A DNA stretch of 64,000 nt from Pseudoxanthomonas sp. PXM01 (lineage in GTDB: Bacteria; Pseudomonadota; Gammaproteobacteria; Xanthomonadales; Xanthomonadaceae), in NCBI RefSeq assembly GCF_014851815.1, contig NZ_JACVAJ010000004.1, positions 51,475-115,474 on the forward strand, read 5' to 3'. The position numbers and the translations under genes are program-made. The first letter of the stretch is position 1. Each line of letters begins with the position of its first letter. The notes beneath the pieces are model-generated. The model did not search any database and was not told where the DNA came from. It worked only from the letters and a program-made list of their open reading frames with translations. Positions 63,101 to 64,000 of this stretch are shown piece after piece.

Positions 63101-64000
63101 GTGCCCGCATCTGCGTCAGCCTGGGTCACCGTATACGTGCCCACCAGCTGGCAGGTCGCGCCCGGCGCCACGCTGGCGCAGGTGACGGTTGACGGTGTGG
63201 TCAGCGCATCGCCCACGACCACGCTGCTCAACGTCGTGTTGCCCGTGTTGGTCATCGTCACCGTATAGGTCAGCACGTCGCCCACCACGACGGCGCCACC
63301 GGTGCTGTCGTTGGTCAATGCCTTCACCAGGGTCTGCGAAGACGTCTGCGTGATCGGCGTGGTCGTCGTGCCGGTCACCGGATCGGTCTCATTCGAGTCC
63401 GCCGTCGCCGTGTTCACCACCTGGCCCGCGTCAACGTCCGTCTGCTGCACGGCATAGCTGCCCGTCAGCGTGCACGTCGCACCCGGCGCCAGCGTCGCGC
63501 ACGTCGTGCTGTTCGGCGCCGCCAGCAGCGGATCGCTCACCACCACGTTGTTCAGCGTCACCGTGCCGCTGTTGGTCGCCACCACGCTGTAGCTGATCGT
63601 CGAGCCCAGCGCGTACGGACCCGTCGAGGTCACACTCTTGGCCACCGTCAGAGCCGAGCTCTGCGTGATCGGCGTGGTCGTCGTGCCGGTCACCGGATCG
63701 GTCTCATTCGAGTCCGCCGTCGCCGTGTTCACCACCTGGCCCGCGTCAACGTCCGTCTGCTGCACGGCATAGCTGCCCGTCAGCGTGCACGTCGCACCCG
63801 GCGCCAGCGTCGCGCACGTCGTGCTGTTCGGCGCCGCCAGCAGCGGATCGCTCACCACCACGTTGTTCAGCGTCACCGTGCCGCTGTTGGTCGCCACCAC
63901 GCTGTAGCTGATCGTCGAGCCCAGCGCGTACGGACCCGTCGAGGTCACACTCTTGGCCACCGTCAGAGCCGAGCTCTGCGTGATCGGCGTGGTCGTCGTG
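60151..64000 (-). CDS. Giant DUF11-repeat/OmpA-type surface protein (N-terminus outside window)
   Basis: Over 1280 residues are visible, continuing past the right edge. The N-terminal part consists of tandem DUF11-like immunoglobulin modules of about 105 residues with GSTISYSVVATNSGTVTLNN-type cores and paired Cys; later modules are more diverged. After about residue 800 comes a carboxypeptidase-regulatory-like segment (ASVEGLLIETDQYGRYHLAG). The C-terminus has OmpA-like regions, EVFFAPGSAEVRVQYQPVIE and VLFDTDKAAIRPEF followed by VGHTDVRGSHAYN, which bind peptidoglycan. It is probably a cell-surface adhesin anchored to the wall. The downstream barrel gene is in the same operon. Confidence 0.78.
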   Translation of the reverse strand, partial: TTTTPITQSSALTVAKSVTSTGPYALGSTISYSVVATNSGTVTLNNVVVSDPLLAAPNSTTCATLAPGATCTLTGSYAVQQTDVDAGQVVNTATADSNETDPVTGTTTTPITQSSALTVAKSVTSTGPYALGSTISYSVVATNSGTVTLNNVVVSDPLLAAPNSTTCATLAPGATCTLTGSYAVQQTDVDAGQVVNTATADSNETDPVTGTTTTPITQTSSQTLVKALTNDSTGGAVVVGDVLTYTVTMTNTGNTTLSSVVVGDALTTPSTVTCASVAPGATCQLVGTYTVTQADADAGTIRNTAVVTSPACPAGSTDPGCTTTIDTPVQNPAVTFSKSVTLPIGQTEVSVGDTLTYNLQIVVDDAATTSPVTLTDTLGQGLTLGAVTAGSLSCGAGNPLVCTLPANTVPGTYLVTYTAIVNELATGFVRNVVVATGDDAPTCQGACQTETIVTEPLPAIVSYGKSAVLPAGKTSVVAGDVITYTLSATVAAAPTSSAITLTDTLGTGLTFGTVTSAGAYTCSATSPLVCTLPEGTVPGVYTVTYTATVNGQASGVVRNAVVGTGTDNPVCANECDIETPVATPTVVVNKGSDPANGATVQPGQVITYTLSVQVGQAALDSAVTLVDTPDRGLTLGAMPAGCAYNGTTITCIVPAGTPVGTQTFTYTATVNASVTGRVTNVVVASGADPTDPPPTCQTCSTEHLVGLPEIRLSKSAGVREVRIGDLVRYTLTVENVGSTDLVNGSITDTPAAGFSYVEGSLLAADADQMATVSGNRPLRFAGVDVRAGETATLVYVLRVGAGVRPGAHINQAQVRSSTDEPVSNVATAEVQLTADAMLDDSLLFGTVFNDRDGDSWQDSATLGGVKVQGGFAPGAYIANSTTVDHGAGPQPEPDASSPMLHGIAVGTISGRQSPADPADAHEVVIRQRLSELAFTDDFVLTSDQGVTVRMDAVGNTRIEQSGDAAKGLTAAAPTVERRVAQGEGGYVVDYVIRNAGIDERGIPGVRIASVEGLLIETDQYGRYHLAGVSGGAWERGRNFILKVDPSTLPSGAEFTTDNPLLRRITPGVPVRFDFGVKLPEQVIEGGSEQVELELGEVFFAPGSAEVRVQYQPVIEAMAAQVRKHGGGEVVISANGDAEALAFERANAVKAALLEMLEPTVAQALVVSVRGNVDDPGSLVVGVDEGGALLGTVLFDTDKAAIRPEFEPLLDKVAAALEKRGGGSIAIVGHTDVRGSHAYNTALGMRRAKAVYEALAKRLSPEVRANVRVESSNDPTAPVGVRK
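63351..64000. repeat. Exact 315-bp tandem repeats encoding 105-residue modules
   Basis: The units at 63,351-63,665 and 63,666-63,980 appear identical base for base, and a third begins at 63,981 and runs off the edge. Exact identity at the DNA level means recent duplication or ongoing homogenisation, and the copy number may vary between strains or be collapsed in assembly. Confidence 0.9.

Noticed and set aside
63351..64000. CRISPR array
   Set aside because: The 315-bp units are contiguous, in frame and encode DUF11 modules; there are no spacers.

Overview
The window is a GC-rich (roughly two-thirds G+C by eye) chromosomal segment from a gammaproteobacterium of the Xanthomonadaceae/Lysobacteraceae group, most like Pseudoxanthomonas or a close relative. 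This rests on gene content and order (glyQ-GST-glyS, tamA-tamB, an S46 dipeptidyl-peptidase, bioB-bioF-bioH-bioC divergent from comF) and on the palindromic intergenic repeats typical of the family. The species is inferred, not proven.

Core region 1-25.2 kb: the tatC end; a membrane protein and a class I glutamine amidotransferase; both glycyl-tRNA synthetase subunits around a glutathione S-transferase; the TamA/TamB outer-membrane assembly and lipid-transport pair; a winged-helix AlkZ-like protein; an S46 exopeptidase; mnmG; a candidate sigma-54-driven small RNA; a lipoprotein; a PLP-dependent dehydratase; a YdcF-type protein; and the biotin operon.

Accessory region 25,239-49,971: a 24.7-kb Tn7-like transposon whose exact ends can be read. 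It begins TGTAGA, ends TCTACA, and is flanked by 5-bp direct repeats (CCGAG). Joining the flanks across one repeat restores an uninterrupted comF frame, so the element has inserted at codons 20-21 of comF, a DNA-uptake/competence gene. It encodes TnsA, TnsB (DD35E), TnsC and one TniQ, and has imperfect TnsB-type repeats at both ends. Cargo lies on both sides of the transposition genes and is visibly lower in GC. To the left are an exported trypsin-like protease with an exported partner and a two-helix membrane protein, an IS3 remnant, a HEPN/RusA-like cassette, an orphan antitoxin, a lone AAA+ ATPase with an operator-like palindrome, and several unknown proteins, one with a HEPN-like motif. 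To the right is a compact three-gene operon (PRTase-like protein, ORC/CDC6-like ATPase, unknown protein), which is the best candidate for an undescribed defence system. It is followed by an N6-adenine methyltransferase divergent from a small HTH protein across a perfect operator palindrome.

Core region 50-64 kb: the distal part of comF, a DUF11 surface protein, ubiA, tRNA-Arg(CCG), a Ser/Thr kinase with TPR-like repeats, an outer-membrane barrel protein, and a very large DUF11/OmpA surface protein. The last contains exact 315-bp tandem repeats and runs off the right edge.
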